DNA of 64,000 bases. Origin: a virus. Below the pieces are notes generated by a model. That model was not told the origin of the DNA. It made no database searches and saw only the letters and a program-made list of their open reading frames with translations. Of this stretch, positions 52,488 to 60,149 are shown one piece after another. Numbering within the stretch: the stretch's first letter is position 1; each line of letters begins with the position of its first letter. The stretch is taken from positions 1-64,000 of IMG/VR virus record IMGVR_UViG_3300018890_000002, one strand, 5' to 3'. Position numbers and translations under genes: made by a program.

Positions 52488-53381
52488 ATGCTTAACATTA
52501 ACGACGCGATCGCTTCTTTTGGTAACATGACTCTAGCAACCGTGGCAGAAGAGTCAATGATTCTCGAATACAAGCAAGCAGTTGAACGGAAAAATAAGTT
52601 AGGACAAGTTACATCTTACGCGGTTAAAGGTGATGCAACACTTGAGTCAATCTCGATTAATTGGTGTCAAGATAACGACGGTTCACAGTGTCTTCATCTT
52701 AAGAAAAAAACTGAATTGCTCGCTTCTTTCAATCTCCGATCTAATGGCACGATTGAATGGCTTCCTAATACTACATTCAACGTTCGATCGACATTAATTG
52801 CAAAACCAATTGATCCAGAACAAGACACAATAGTTTCTTTTTCGCTTTATAACTTCTTTGATCAGTGGATTAAGTCTAAGCCTTTCTCTGTTGGTCTTAA
52901 TCAACTAGCACAGGAGATGATCTACCCTCCTGCTGTTGTTAAGCTTCTATTGCTGTTTATTTCTTACATGACAGAGCGCACCCGCCAAGCTGAATTAACA
53001 GGTAAACTCTCTCAAGAAGCTAACCTGACAATTGACATGGATCGAGTATCTGTGATGTATCACGATCTGTTACGTCGCCTAGTTGGTGATAAAAAGCGGA
53101 TGCAAAGGTTATATGCAGGTGCAAGTGACTTCATCGCTCTGCCAGCTAACAGGGATGAGATTTTAGCTTTAGTAGCAGAAGAAGTCGATCAACCCGAACC
53201 AATAGCAGAAGAAAAAACCATCGATCCTGACAACACAGAAGACGATCAGGATATTATGTCTCTACCTTCAGAACCCCCCGACGATAAGAAATTTGAAGCA
53301 GATTTTAAGGAATTAGTAGAAAGTTCTGAACCGATCGAGGTAACAGTTAACCCTGATACTGAGGAAACACAACCAGAATAG
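52488..53381 (+). CDS. Unknown protein with acidic tail
   Basis: 297 residues. A GCGATCGC octamer (cyanobacterial HIP1 sequence) lies in codons 6-9. The N-terminal 110 residues are beta-rich, 120-225 helical (QMIYPPAVVKLLLLFISYM-like), and the last 70 are very acidic (TIDPDNTEDDQDIMSLPSEP). No membrane segment is certain. A terminator follows. No family recognised. Confidence 0.7.
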   Translation: MLNINDAIASFGNMTLATVAEESMILEYKQAVERKNKLGQVTSYAVKGDATLESISINWCQDNDGSQCLHLKKKTELLASFNLRSNGTIEWLPNTTFNVRSTLIAKPIDPEQDTIVSFSLYNFFDQWIKSKPFSVGLNQLAQEMIYPPAVVKLLLLFISYMTERTRQAELTGKLSQEANLTIDMDRVSVMYHDLLRRLVGDKKRMQRLYAGASDFIALPANRDEILALVAEEVDQPEPIAEEKTIDPDNTEDDQDIMSLPSEPPDDKKFEADFKELVESSEPIEVTVNPDTEETQPE

Positions 53382-53405
53382 TCTAACCCTCAAATAGTCA
53401 ATCTA

Positions 53406-53439
53406 GCCTCTATCCTTTAATTAGGGTAGGGGCTTTTTT
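53406..53439 (+). terminator. Intrinsic terminator
   Basis: GCCTCTATCCT (53406-53416) pairs with AGGGTAGGGGC (53423-53433) with two G-U pairs, then TTTTTT. It ends the 47-53 kb operon. Confidence 0.8.
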
Positions 53440-53466
53440 GTGTCTTTCAATAGTTGATTTTCTTTT

Positions 53467-54219
53467 TTAGATATTACAAGAGATAACTTTTAGCTTTGTT
53501 ATAGTGCGTCCATCAATTTTTTTATTGTGATCTTTTATCGTGTACCAATAAGCTAGATCACTTGCTTTTGCAACTTTTTTAATATTTAATATCCTGTAAA
53601 TTTCTTGTAATTTTTTCTTAATTACTGACTTATCAAGTAATTGTTCTGGCTCTAAATTAAGCATATTCATAATTTCGCTACCTAAGTTAATTAAACCTTC
53701 ATCTATTCCTATTTGATTTTTAATAAGTTTTTCAGAAAACTGCAAAGCTCTCATTTTATCAAAACCTAATTTTTCATGAGCTTCCTTAATTAAAGGATGT
53801 ATTTTAGAGATAGAAATTCTATTTTCTGGATTATTTACATACTCTGCACAACATTTTTTAAAACTACTATTAATTTTGACATCGTTGACTTTATTTTTAT
53901 TATTTGTAATGGTTACATCTGCCTTTAATACTTTTTCTTTTTTAGGTAAATCTATTTGGATTGTAGGTTTAATATCTCTAAAAACACGGTCTTTATTATA
54001 AATAGGTTTATGAAGATTTATACAGTAAAGTTCAATAATATCTCTATCTACTTCATTTTTAATAATCATATATTCAACATAGTAAATGTACTCTTTCCAT
54101 TCTTGTGCTTCCGATAAATGCTGATAGAGACGATTTTTTAGGTTGTAGGTTTTTCCTATATTAGGTTTTTCTATCTTTTTTAAATTTTTACCTACTAGAA
54201 TTTTGGGGAGGATACTAAC
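53467..54219 (-). pseudogene. GIY-YIG nuclease fused to the helicase C-terminal domain, N-terminus damaged
   Basis: ATG 54069 gives 200 residues, but the frame is open to 54219 and the upstream part is protein-like: KKIEKPNIGKTYNLKNRLYQ, then WKEYIYYVEY, IIELYCINLHKPIYNKD. These are GIY-YIG elements (I-G-K-T-x-N-L-x-x-R-L, E-L-x-x-I-N-x-x-K-P-x-Y-N), but the first G-Y-I-Y strand is missing, a TAG lies at 54222-54220 and no ATG precedes. The C-terminal 130 residues (PLIKEAHEKLGFDKMRALQF, KKVAKASDLAYWYTI) match the C-terminal domain of the helicase-like proteins. Either an unusual start or a truncated homing nuclease. Confidence 0.6.
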
Positions 54220-54254
54220 CTATGTCAGAAAACACAAACTAATAGGGGAGAGTT

Positions 54255-54542
54255 ATGGAAACTATAACTGCTGAAATAGTTAATTTTCGTAGAGGTAATG
54301 AAAAACAAGGAGTTAGACTTTGTGTAAGATTAGATATCAGGGGAGAAAAAGTCTACCACTACACTAATCTTTTAACTCGTAATGAAGAAAACTTCTGGAT
54401 TGATTGGACAGAAAATAACTTTCATAATCAACCAAAACTTAAGGTTAAACCCGGTGATAAGGTTTCTTTTGTTGGTGAGATTGAGGATAATCGTTCAAGC
54501 TGGGGAGGATACAAAATATTAAAAGGAGAAGTTATTAAGTAG
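54255..54542 (+). CDS. Small OB-fold-like protein
   Basis: 95 residues with GGGGAGAG before ATG. Beta-rich; LKVKPGDKVSFVGEIEDN then a Gly turn and K-I-L-K-G-E-V-I looks like the last strands of an OB fold, as in small single-strand DNA-binding or replication proteins. Its start is only 35 bases from the damaged start of the divergent GIY-YIG gene. Function is inferred only. Confidence 0.5.
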   Translation: METITAEIVNFRRGNEKQGVRLCVRLDIRGEKVYHYTNLLTRNEENFWIDWTENNFHNQPKLKVKPGDKVSFVGEIEDNRSSWGGYKILKGEVIK

Positions 54543-54588
54543 ATTGTATTCTTCGTCAACCTTATAATTTTCTCGTCAATATTGTAAC

Positions 54589-54628
54589 TTCTCTCGATTT
54601 TTTTGTAAATTTTGAGAGAGGATTTTTT
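54589..54628 (+). terminator. Intrinsic terminator
   Basis: TTCTCTC (54589-54595) pairs with GAGAGAG (54614-54620) around an 18-base loop, followed by GATTTTTT. It separates the OB-fold-like gene from the next. Confidence 0.6.
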
Positions 54629-54686
54629 GCTGCTAATCGCATCTTTTTGTGATTTTGCCCACCTTAGATTTTTTTGGAGAATTCCC

Positions 54687-54872
54687 TTGCCTAGAATATT
54701 TTTCGATAATGCTGAAGATGCAGAGAAAGTATCCGAAAATATTGAGGAACCAGTAGAAGACAACCTTTCTATCAATGTAGATGCTGAAGAGTTAAATTTA
54801 GCATTGAAGCAAGTAAAAATTTCCCCAACAGCTTATTCAATTGCTGAAGTTACAGAACCATTACCACAATAA
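54687..54872 (+). CDS. Small acidic protein, TTG start
   Basis: 61 residues from TTG 54687, which has TTGGAGA 7 bases upstream; the longer frame from 54612 starts inside the terminator and is hydrophobic without sense. Acidic (AEDAEKVSENIEEPVEDN). No family recognised. Confidence 0.5.
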   Translation: MPRIFFDNAEDAEKVSENIEEPVEDNLSINVDAEELNLALKQVKISPTAYSIAEVTEPLPQ

Positions 54873-54893
54873 CCCTAGAACCAGGAAAAAATT

Positions 54894-55100
54894 ATGACTA
54901 CTTGGCAAAATGTATCTGATGAAGTTTTTCTTCAAGCTCATATCAATCATGTAATCCGAGTTTGGGGTCATTGTCCTGATATTCCAGAAGATAAAGTTTC
55001 CTTAGTAATAGAAAGAGCTAAGAGACATTATGAGATGTTCCCAGACCAAGTAGAAGCTTTAGAAAAGGAGATTGCTAAGTTAATAATGGAAACTAAGTAA
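54894..55100 (+). CDS. Small helical protein
   Basis: 68 residues, mostly helical, with a Pro/Asp turn (VWGHCPDIPEDKVSLVIERA). No family recognised. The next reading frame begins over its stop. Confidence 0.6.
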   Translation: MTTWQNVSDEVFLQAHINHVIRVWGHCPDIPEDKVSLVIERAKRHYEMFPDQVEALEKEIAKLIMETK

Positions 55101-55393
55101 TTTTCTATCGCTCAAATTGGAGCTTTGAAGATACAGCGAAAAAAGCACCTTACTGCATCTACCAACAATTATGGTACGGAGAATTTCCCTACGGAACTTG
55201 GTCTTGAGCGATTCGTAAATGTTTAGTAACTCAAGAAGTCAAAATATCAATGATTTGTACTGACATTAATCCATGAGGTTTAAGTGATTCTGATTATTGG
55301 GTAGAAAAGTGTAAGAGTTACGTTCCTGAGAGTATATCTGCTGATTTAGTAGCTACTAATATTTTCCACACTCTAAAACTAGCTAACTCTTAG
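55097..55393 (+). pseudogene. Frame with two in-frame TGA codons and no ATG
   Basis: From 55097 a frame encodes FYRSNWSFEDTAKKAPYCIY, then GEFPYGTWS-TGA-AIRKCLVTQEVKI, then CTDINP-TGA-GLSDSDYW, and ends at TAG 55391-55393. TGA at 55205-55207 and 55274-55276 both sit where Trp would fit (T-W-S-W and N-P-W-G). TAA closes the frame at 55094-55096 and only ATT or GTA is available as a start. If expressed, this would be about 98 residues. No family recognised. Confidence 0.5.
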
Positions 55394-55419
55394 AGGAAAT
55401 ATTTAACTTCTGAGAGTTA

Positions 55420-55436
55420 CTAGGTGCAATCCCTAG
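55420..55436 (+). promoter_or_regulatory. T-loop-like hairpin leader
   Basis: CTAGG-TGCAATC-CCTAG, a 5-bp stem with a 7-base loop whose TGC start matches the T loop of the phage tRNA-Arg (TGCGATT). An AACT/AGTT hairpin lies just upstream (55405-55418). Leader of 55510. Confidence 0.45.
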
Positions 55437-55509
55437 AGAGTGTTTAGTCTAGGATACTTCCTTTACTTACAAGTAAGGTTTTCAACTACCCCTATGACTT
55501 CTTACGAAC

Positions 55510-56013
55510 GTGAAAGCTCAAACTAGCTCCTTAATTACTCCCATTCACTTCCTTCTATCTAGTGCTATTTATGATTTAGTAGCACATTCCGACTCAAAGT
55601 TCTATTATCTAAGAGCTTTATTCATATCCCCTCAGTGCTGTAGTGTGGAGAAATTTGAGCAGGTGATAGAAGATTATTCCTTAGATATTGAGGAAGAAAT
55701 TGAATCTGCTACTGAGAAAGTTATTGATTTAGTAGTAGGACTCAATAACCTATGGAAAACTCTGCCTATTACTTTTGAGGATTTACTAGAGACTTCTGAG
55801 GTAGATGCTGCTTTTGAACTTTTAGGAGCTACTGGAGATAGTACAAGGTTCTGGGATAATTATGAGTTACAAGATTTTGGATTAACTCAATTACCTCCTT
55901 TAGTTACAATTGAGTCTTTATATGAGGAAGCATATCTCATATTAGAGAAAGTCCGAGTAGCTAAGAGGAAAGTAATGCTTGCAAAGTTTTCAGATATGAG
56001 GAAAGCTGCTTAG
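55510..56013 (+). CDS. Acidic helical protein, unknown
   Basis: 167 residues from GTG 55510. Mostly helical, acidic, Leu-rich (ESATEKVIDLVVGLNNLWKT). The C-terminus turns basic (VRVAKRKVMLAKFSDMRKAA). No family recognised. Confidence 0.55.
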   Translation: MKAQTSSLITPIHFLLSSAIYDLVAHSDSKFYYLRALFISPQCCSVEKFEQVIEDYSLDIEEEIESATEKVIDLVVGLNNLWKTLPITFEDLLETSEVDAAFELLGATGDSTRFWDNYELQDFGLTQLPPLVTIESLYEEAYLILEKVRVAKRKVMLAKFSDMRKAA

Positions 56014-56026
56014 TACATTCAATGCT

Positions 56027-56043
56027 AGGGAAGTGACTAACCT
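56027..56043 (+). promoter_or_regulatory. Leader cassette Y, copy 1
   Basis: AGGGAAGTGACTAACCT, identical over 17 bases to 60771-60787; both lie 25-29 bases before a start codon. Here CTAGG/CCTAG closes it into a hairpin (56025-56045). Confidence 0.5.
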
Positions 56044-56067
56044 AGTTATCATCATAAGGAGAAATAA

Positions 56068-56247
56068 ATGACAAATCAATCTATCGAAACAGCACAGAAA
56101 TTAGTCGAGTTCTATCAATCTCAATTAGAGTTAACTCCTCAGTTCAAACTCTTAGAAACTGCTAAAAAAAATCTAGCAGAACTAAAAGATAAGGAGAGAG
56201 AAGACTATTGGAAAGGTAAAACTATCAGCATTGTGACGGGAGATTAA
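56068..56247 (+). CDS. Small helical protein
   Basis: 59 residues, AAGGAG ribosome binding site 8 bases upstream. Entirely helical and charged (TAQKLVEFYQSQLELTPQFK). Between leader cassettes Y and X. The first helical half is similar in style to the proteins at 62052 and 62748. No family recognised. Confidence 0.6.
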   Translation: MTNQSIETAQKLVEFYQSQLELTPQFKLLETAKKNLAELKDKEREDYWKGKTISIVTGD

Positions 56248-56253
56248 TCGTCT

Positions 56254-56347
56254 TTCAAGGCACTCTATCCCTAAGAATGAACTCCACATCATTTATCTAA
56301 GTAAAGTGTCCTCAATGAGCAATGAGAGCCATCTGAGAGGATATTAA
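56254..56347 (+). promoter_or_regulatory. Leader cassette X, copy 1
   Basis: 94 bases that align without gaps to 61930-62023. The last 20 are nearly identical (AGCCATCTGAGAGGATATTA). The 5' part keeps a helix with changed bases: CACT with AGTG here, CATCTTAT with ATAAGGTG in copy 2. This compensatory change supports an RNA structure. The next gene starts at 56394. Confidence 0.6.
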
Positions 56348-56393
56348 GCTTAGGAAGATACTAACTAAGTTCTCAATAATTACAGGAGAAGCC

Positions 56394-57113
56394 ATGAATT
56401 CTAGTACCTTATTTTTCTACTTCAATAAAACTCAAGAATGTTTTGCAGTAGAAAGTAGAAGCTCAGGTTACTCAAAAGATAAAAGTAAAAAGTTCTATCA
56501 TTTAAAACCTAATGATGAAGCAGCTAGAAAATTGATGGAGTACGTAAAATTTAAAAACTGGACTGAGTATATCTCTGAAAAGAATACTCCTAAAATTATA
56601 CTAATAGGAGATCCTAACTCTAGCCATTTTTTTAGATTAGAGTACGAAGGCTATCAAGTAGATTTTACACCTGACAAATTTGCTGAAGAACCAAATAAGG
56701 AGAACACAATGAATTACACTGCTGAACATAAAGGTTTTACTCTCAACATCAATGAAGTATTAGACGCTCAACAAAATCCTATTTACTTTGAAGGAGAATG
56801 TAAAGAAATCAATTTTAGTGTTAAAGGATTTCATAAGGAATACCAACACTCAATGCAAGGTTTCTTCAAGTTAGTTTATAAGTTTAAAGATGAGGTAGAT
56901 AAACTGACAGAAGAAAAACAAGAAGATAAAGTTCTCAACCAACTCCATAAACAACTAGACAGATTAAGAGAAAGAGATAAAGAGATTAATTATCCGCCCT
57001 TTGAATTAAGAGGAGAGTTAATCAGTATTCATCATCTTTTTAGCGGTATTACAGAGCTAACTTTGGAAGATGTAAAGAGAATTTATTTTGAACGTGCAGA
57101 GAGTAACCAGTAA
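56394..57113 (+). CDS. Unknown protein
   Basis: 239 residues, ribosome binding site CAGGAGA. The N-terminal 100 residues are alpha/beta (FFYFNKTQECFAVESRSSGY); the C-terminal half is helical with KLTEEKQEDKVLNQLHKQLD as a coiled coil. A second ATG at 56709 follows an AAGGAGAA and could give a shorter product. No family recognised. Confidence 0.65.
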   Translation: MNSSTLFFYFNKTQECFAVESRSSGYSKDKSKKFYHLKPNDEAARKLMEYVKFKNWTEYISEKNTPKIILIGDPNSSHFFRLEYEGYQVDFTPDKFAEEPNKENTMNYTAEHKGFTLNINEVLDAQQNPIYFEGECKEINFSVKGFHKEYQHSMQGFFKLVYKFKDEVDKLTEEKQEDKVLNQLHKQLDRLRERDKEINYPPFELRGELISIHHLFSGITELTLEDVKRIYFERAESNQ

Positions 57114-57134
57114 TTGATTAAAGGGAGAAAAATC

Positions 57135-57371
57135 ATGAGTGTAAATAGTTCTGAATTCTACAAACTTCAAACGAGATTAGAAGATATAAAAAATAATCTC
57201 AAACGTTATAAATCTACTGATCTATCTTTTGCCTACAATGTTCAAGAGTTAGAAGAAACAGCAGATGAAATTTTAAAGTCTTTAGCTACTGAATGGTTAA
57301 CTTGTAAAGAGTATAGAGAAGAATATGGAGAAGACGTGGATTATAACAATGATGATGAATTATTAGATTGA
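57135..57371 (+). CDS. Small helical acidic protein
   Basis: 78 residues from ATG 57135 with AAAGGGAG upstream. Helical (FYKLQTRLEDIKNNLKRYKS), acidic C-terminus (EYGEDVDYNNDDELLD). Ends in TGA. No family recognised. Confidence 0.6.
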   Translation: MSVNSSEFYKLQTRLEDIKNNLKRYKSTDLSFAYNVQELEETADEILKSLATEWLTCKEYREEYGEDVDYNNDDELLD

Positions 57372-57447
57372 CCTAAAAGTTGAAATCTAAGAGTAAAATG
57401 AATATACAGAGCTAATAAAATATGTCAAAAATCTTGTGTCAGTGACC

Positions 57448-57472
57448 TATTTTCTAAAATAAGTGCTATAAT
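57448..57472 (+). promoter_or_regulatory. Extended -10 promoter with palindromic operator
   Basis: TGCTATAAT ends at 57472, 27 bases before ATG 57500. An inverted repeat TATTTT-CT-AAAATA (57448-57461) sits where a regulator would block sigma binding. No clear -35. Confidence 0.5.
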
Positions 57473-57499
57473 ACATTTATAGTTTAAAATGTGTCAACC

Positions 57500-59284
57500 A
57501 TGAAATATCAGATTCAAGCTCCAAGTAATGCTCTTTATGTTAGTGATTTCCTAAGTGAAATTCCTAAAGGGATAATTGACAAAGCAGCGACGGGGGTAGG
57601 TATGAGTTCTATTGCTTTAGAAGATAAATATCCTACTATTATTGCTGTTCCTACTATTGAAGTGATTAGAAACAAAACTGCACAATATCCTAATGACAGA
57701 CGTTCTGAATCTGTTTTCGGGTACTATGCAGGAGTAAAAGATAAAAGCGTAATTGAGTATCTTAATTCTACTGCAATTCCTAAGATTTTAGTAACTTATG
57801 ATAGTTTTTATAAGGTGGCTAAACTAATAGACAAGACTATTTATCGAGTAGTTGTAGATGAATTCAGTGATTTACTAGATGCTTACAGCTACAGAGATAA
57901 AGCTATTGAACATTTACTATCAGCAGTCCAAGATTTTGAGTATGTATCTTACATCTCTGCTACTCCATTAAAAGAAGAGTATTATCCTGAAGCTCTTAAA
58001 GGTTTAGATGAGTATGAAATAGTTTGGCAAGGTTCAGTAAAGATTAAAGTTGAGAGAAAAAAGACAAATAAGCCTTATAAATTAGCTTGTAACATCATTG
58101 AAGCCTATAAAGCAGGAGGAAAAGAGGGGTTATTAATGCCTAATGGTCACTATTCTAAGTCTGCTTACTTTTTTGTTAACTCGGTTAACTCAATTGCAAG
58201 TATTTTAGAAGCTTCAGAATTAGAACCTAGTGAAGTGAGAGTAATTTGTGCTAATAACGAGGTAAACCAGAAAAAATTAGAAAATTATCCCATTGAAACT
58301 GCTTTAGCTCCTGAGAAAAAGTTTAATTTTATTACCAGTACAGCTTTTAAAGGTTGTGATTTCTACTCTGAAAGTGGGGTTACTTACATTATTAGTAACA
58401 CTTCTAACAGCAATACCTTAATTAGTATTGATACTGATGTTAAACAAATTGCAGGAAGGATTCGTAACTCTAATAACCCTTTCAATAACCACATTTACCA
58501 CATCTATAATACTGATAATTCACTTTTATCGGCTGAAGAGTTTGAGAAATTAGTTAAAAAGAAAACAAAAGCTACAGAATCCACTATTTCTCTATTTTAT
58601 AAAGGTAATGAAGAAGAAAGAGAAACTTATTTAGCTAATTACTATTTAAGAGCTAAGTGTAAATTTAGAGATGACGACTATACTTACCTCACTGATGAGA
58701 ATAATATTATCTTTAACCACTATGCGGTATTAAATGATAAGCGTAGATGGGAAGTTAGTAGTAATGTATATAGAGATGGAGTTTCTATTCGAGAAGCTTA
58801 TCTTAAAGCAGGATGTTTTGATATTTCTACTTATCAAGATTTTGAGAAAATAGAGGATAATGGCTTTTTAAATAAGCTTACTAATGGCAGCTTTAAGGAG
58901 TATTGTCTAAAATATATCAACAACACTGAAGAAAGAAGCTATATAGGTGATAGATTTCCAGTAATTAAAGAAGCATTTAGTCGACTAGGTGCTGATAGAA
59001 TGAAAGCTTTAAGTTATAATCCTTCAAGATTTCTATCTGAGATGCAGGTTAATTCAGATTCTACTCAAAACTACATAATTAGAGATTTAGAAAACACACT
59101 TGTAGTAGGACAAGAATACCTTTCAGCAGAAATAAAGGCTATGTTCAATAATATTTATTATGCAGTGGGGATAAAAAAGAAAGCTAAAGCTACTGATATT
59201 GAGGCTTATTGTGACATTGAGAAAAAACAAAGAAGATTTAAAGGTGTTCTTAAAAATGTAATTGAGATTAAAGCTTGGAAATAA
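57500..59284 (+). CDS. SF2 helicase-like protein with lysine-less Walker A, copy 2
   Basis: 594 residues from ATG 57500; GTG 57491 is also possible. Motif I IDKAATGVGMSSIALEDKY (no Lys), motif II VVVDEFSDLL, motif III SYISATPLKEEY, motif V TSTAFKGCDFYS, motif VI QIAGRIRN. It aligns with copy 1 throughout (IPKGIIDKAATGVG and LPQGIFNKGATGVG; IIAVPTIEVIRNK and IVAVPTIEIISNK). Its C-terminal domain (about 465-594) holds FPVIKEAFSRLGADRMKALS and KKKAKATDIEAYCDI. Own promoter and terminator. Probably a DNA-remodelling or replication protein. Confidence 0.7.
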   Translation: MKYQIQAPSNALYVSDFLSEIPKGIIDKAATGVGMSSIALEDKYPTIIAVPTIEVIRNKTAQYPNDRRSESVFGYYAGVKDKSVIEYLNSTAIPKILVTYDSFYKVAKLIDKTIYRVVVDEFSDLLDAYSYRDKAIEHLLSAVQDFEYVSYISATPLKEEYYPEALKGLDEYEIVWQGSVKIKVERKKTNKPYKLACNIIEAYKAGGKEGLLMPNGHYSKSAYFFVNSVNSIASILEASELEPSEVRVICANNEVNQKKLENYPIETALAPEKKFNFITSTAFKGCDFYSESGVTYIISNTSNSNTLISIDTDVKQIAGRIRNSNNPFNNHIYHIYNTDNSLLSAEEFEKLVKKKTKATESTISLFYKGNEEERETYLANYYLRAKCKFRDDDYTYLTDENNIIFNHYAVLNDKRRWEVSSNVYRDGVSIREAYLKAGCFDISTYQDFEKIEDNGFLNKLTNGSFKEYCLKYINNTEERSYIGDRFPVIKEAFSRLGADRMKALSYNPSRFLSEMQVNSDSTQNYIIRDLENTLVVGQEYLSAEIKAMFNNIYYAVGIKKKAKATDIEAYCDIEKKQRRFKGVLKNVIEIKAWK

Positions 59285-59421
59285 AAATAGTATTGACATA
59301 TTTTATCTAGTCTCTGTAGCTATATTAGACTTAGATTTTATAATTTATGTCAATTTCCTTACATTTTAATGACTTGAAACTTATCTTAAGGTCATACTAT
59401 TAAATAATGTAAGAACTTTTT

Positions 59422-59450
59422 ATCCTACTATTAATTTAGTGGGATTTTTT
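59422..59450 (+). terminator. Intrinsic terminator
   Basis: ATCCTACT (59422-59429) pairs with AGTGGGAT (59438-59445), then TTTTTT. A TTGACA at 59294 and a TATAAT-like box near 59340 lie in the 137 bases before it, but spacing is wrong for one promoter. Confidence 0.7.
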
Positions 59451-59497
59451 GTGTACTAGAAGACAATAAACTATCACTTAACTTTAAGGAGTCCATT

Positions 59498-59719
59498 ATG
59501 CAGACTAAAAGATTAAATTGGCAAACCCAACAGATAAAAGATTGGCTTGATTACAGTGACATTTCCACTTCTTGTAAAACTTCTGCTCAATTAGAATGGG
59601 AAGTAGTAGATAGATTTTTAGTTAGAGATTGTCCGACTCCATTAGATAGAGTAAAAAATGCTGCTATGCAAGAATTATTTGCAGAAGTTGAATGGAGTGA
59701 ATTAGTGTTTAAATTCTAG
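59498..59719 (+). CDS. Small protein, unknown
   Basis: 73 residues, AAGGAG upstream. Helical, Trp-rich (WQTQQIKDWLDYSDIS). Its TAG stop overlaps leader cassette Z. No family recognised. Confidence 0.6.
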   Translation: MQTKRLNWQTQQIKDWLDYSDISTSCKTSAQLEWEVVDRFLVRDCPTPLDRVKNAAMQELFAEVEWSELVFKF

Positions 59720-59739
59720 TCCGCAATGACATTAAACTA
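59719..59739 (+). promoter_or_regulatory. Leader cassette Z, copy 1
   Basis: GTCCGCAATGACATTAAACT, matching 62527-62547 at all but one base; each copy is 22-23 bases before a start codon with an AGGAG site between. Confidence 0.5.
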
Positions 59740-59761
59740 ATACTTAGCTAAGGAGAATCAA

Positions 59762-60094
59762 ATGGCTGCTAAATACAACGAAACAATTACTCTTTGTCAT
59801 CCTGAATATGGTACTTGTTGTCTAACTCGTAAAGAATTTCAGGAACAATACGGGTTAACCAAGCAAGATATCTCAAATTTAGCTAATCATAGGGGTAAAA
59901 TTCGACAAGGATGGAGTCTCCCAAAGCAAGATAGTTGGAAGAGTTTTTATCTTAGTGTCTCACAAGAGGTTTGGAATATTGCAGAAAAGATAGCCTATGA
60001 AAAAGGAGTGACGGTAGAAGCTGTTATATGTGATGCTGCTGAGAAACAGTTGAAGTATCAGGTAAATGAGATGTTGTCAGAAAATATTGAATGA
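59762..60094 (+). CDS. Small DNA-binding-like protein
   Basis: 110 residues. The first 55 resemble phage or host HNH-associated or NUMOD-type DNA-contact repeats (TCCLTRKEFQEQYGLTKQDI, then SNLANHRGKIRQGWSL), the W-x-L end typical of NUMOD-like motifs. A helical C-terminus (VWNIAEKIAYEKGVTVEAVI) looks like a ribbon-helix-helix half. No nuclease domain remains, so it may be a regulator or a homing nuclease relic. Ends in TGA. Confidence 0.5.
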   Translation: MAAKYNETITLCHPEYGTCCLTRKEFQEQYGLTKQDISNLANHRGKIRQGWSLPKQDSWKSFYLSVSQEVWNIAEKIAYEKGVTVEAVICDAAEKQLKYQVNEMLSENIE

Positions 60095-60149
60095 TTCAAA
60101 ACGTTAGAGGTAAGTAAGGGCTTCCAATCAAGTAACTAAAGGAGTTGTC

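Noticed and set aside
55373-55443. tRNA with ACACTCT/AGAGTGT acceptor
   Set aside because: The pairing exists, but the 5' strand lies in the end of a protein-like frame and no anticodon arm can be built between.
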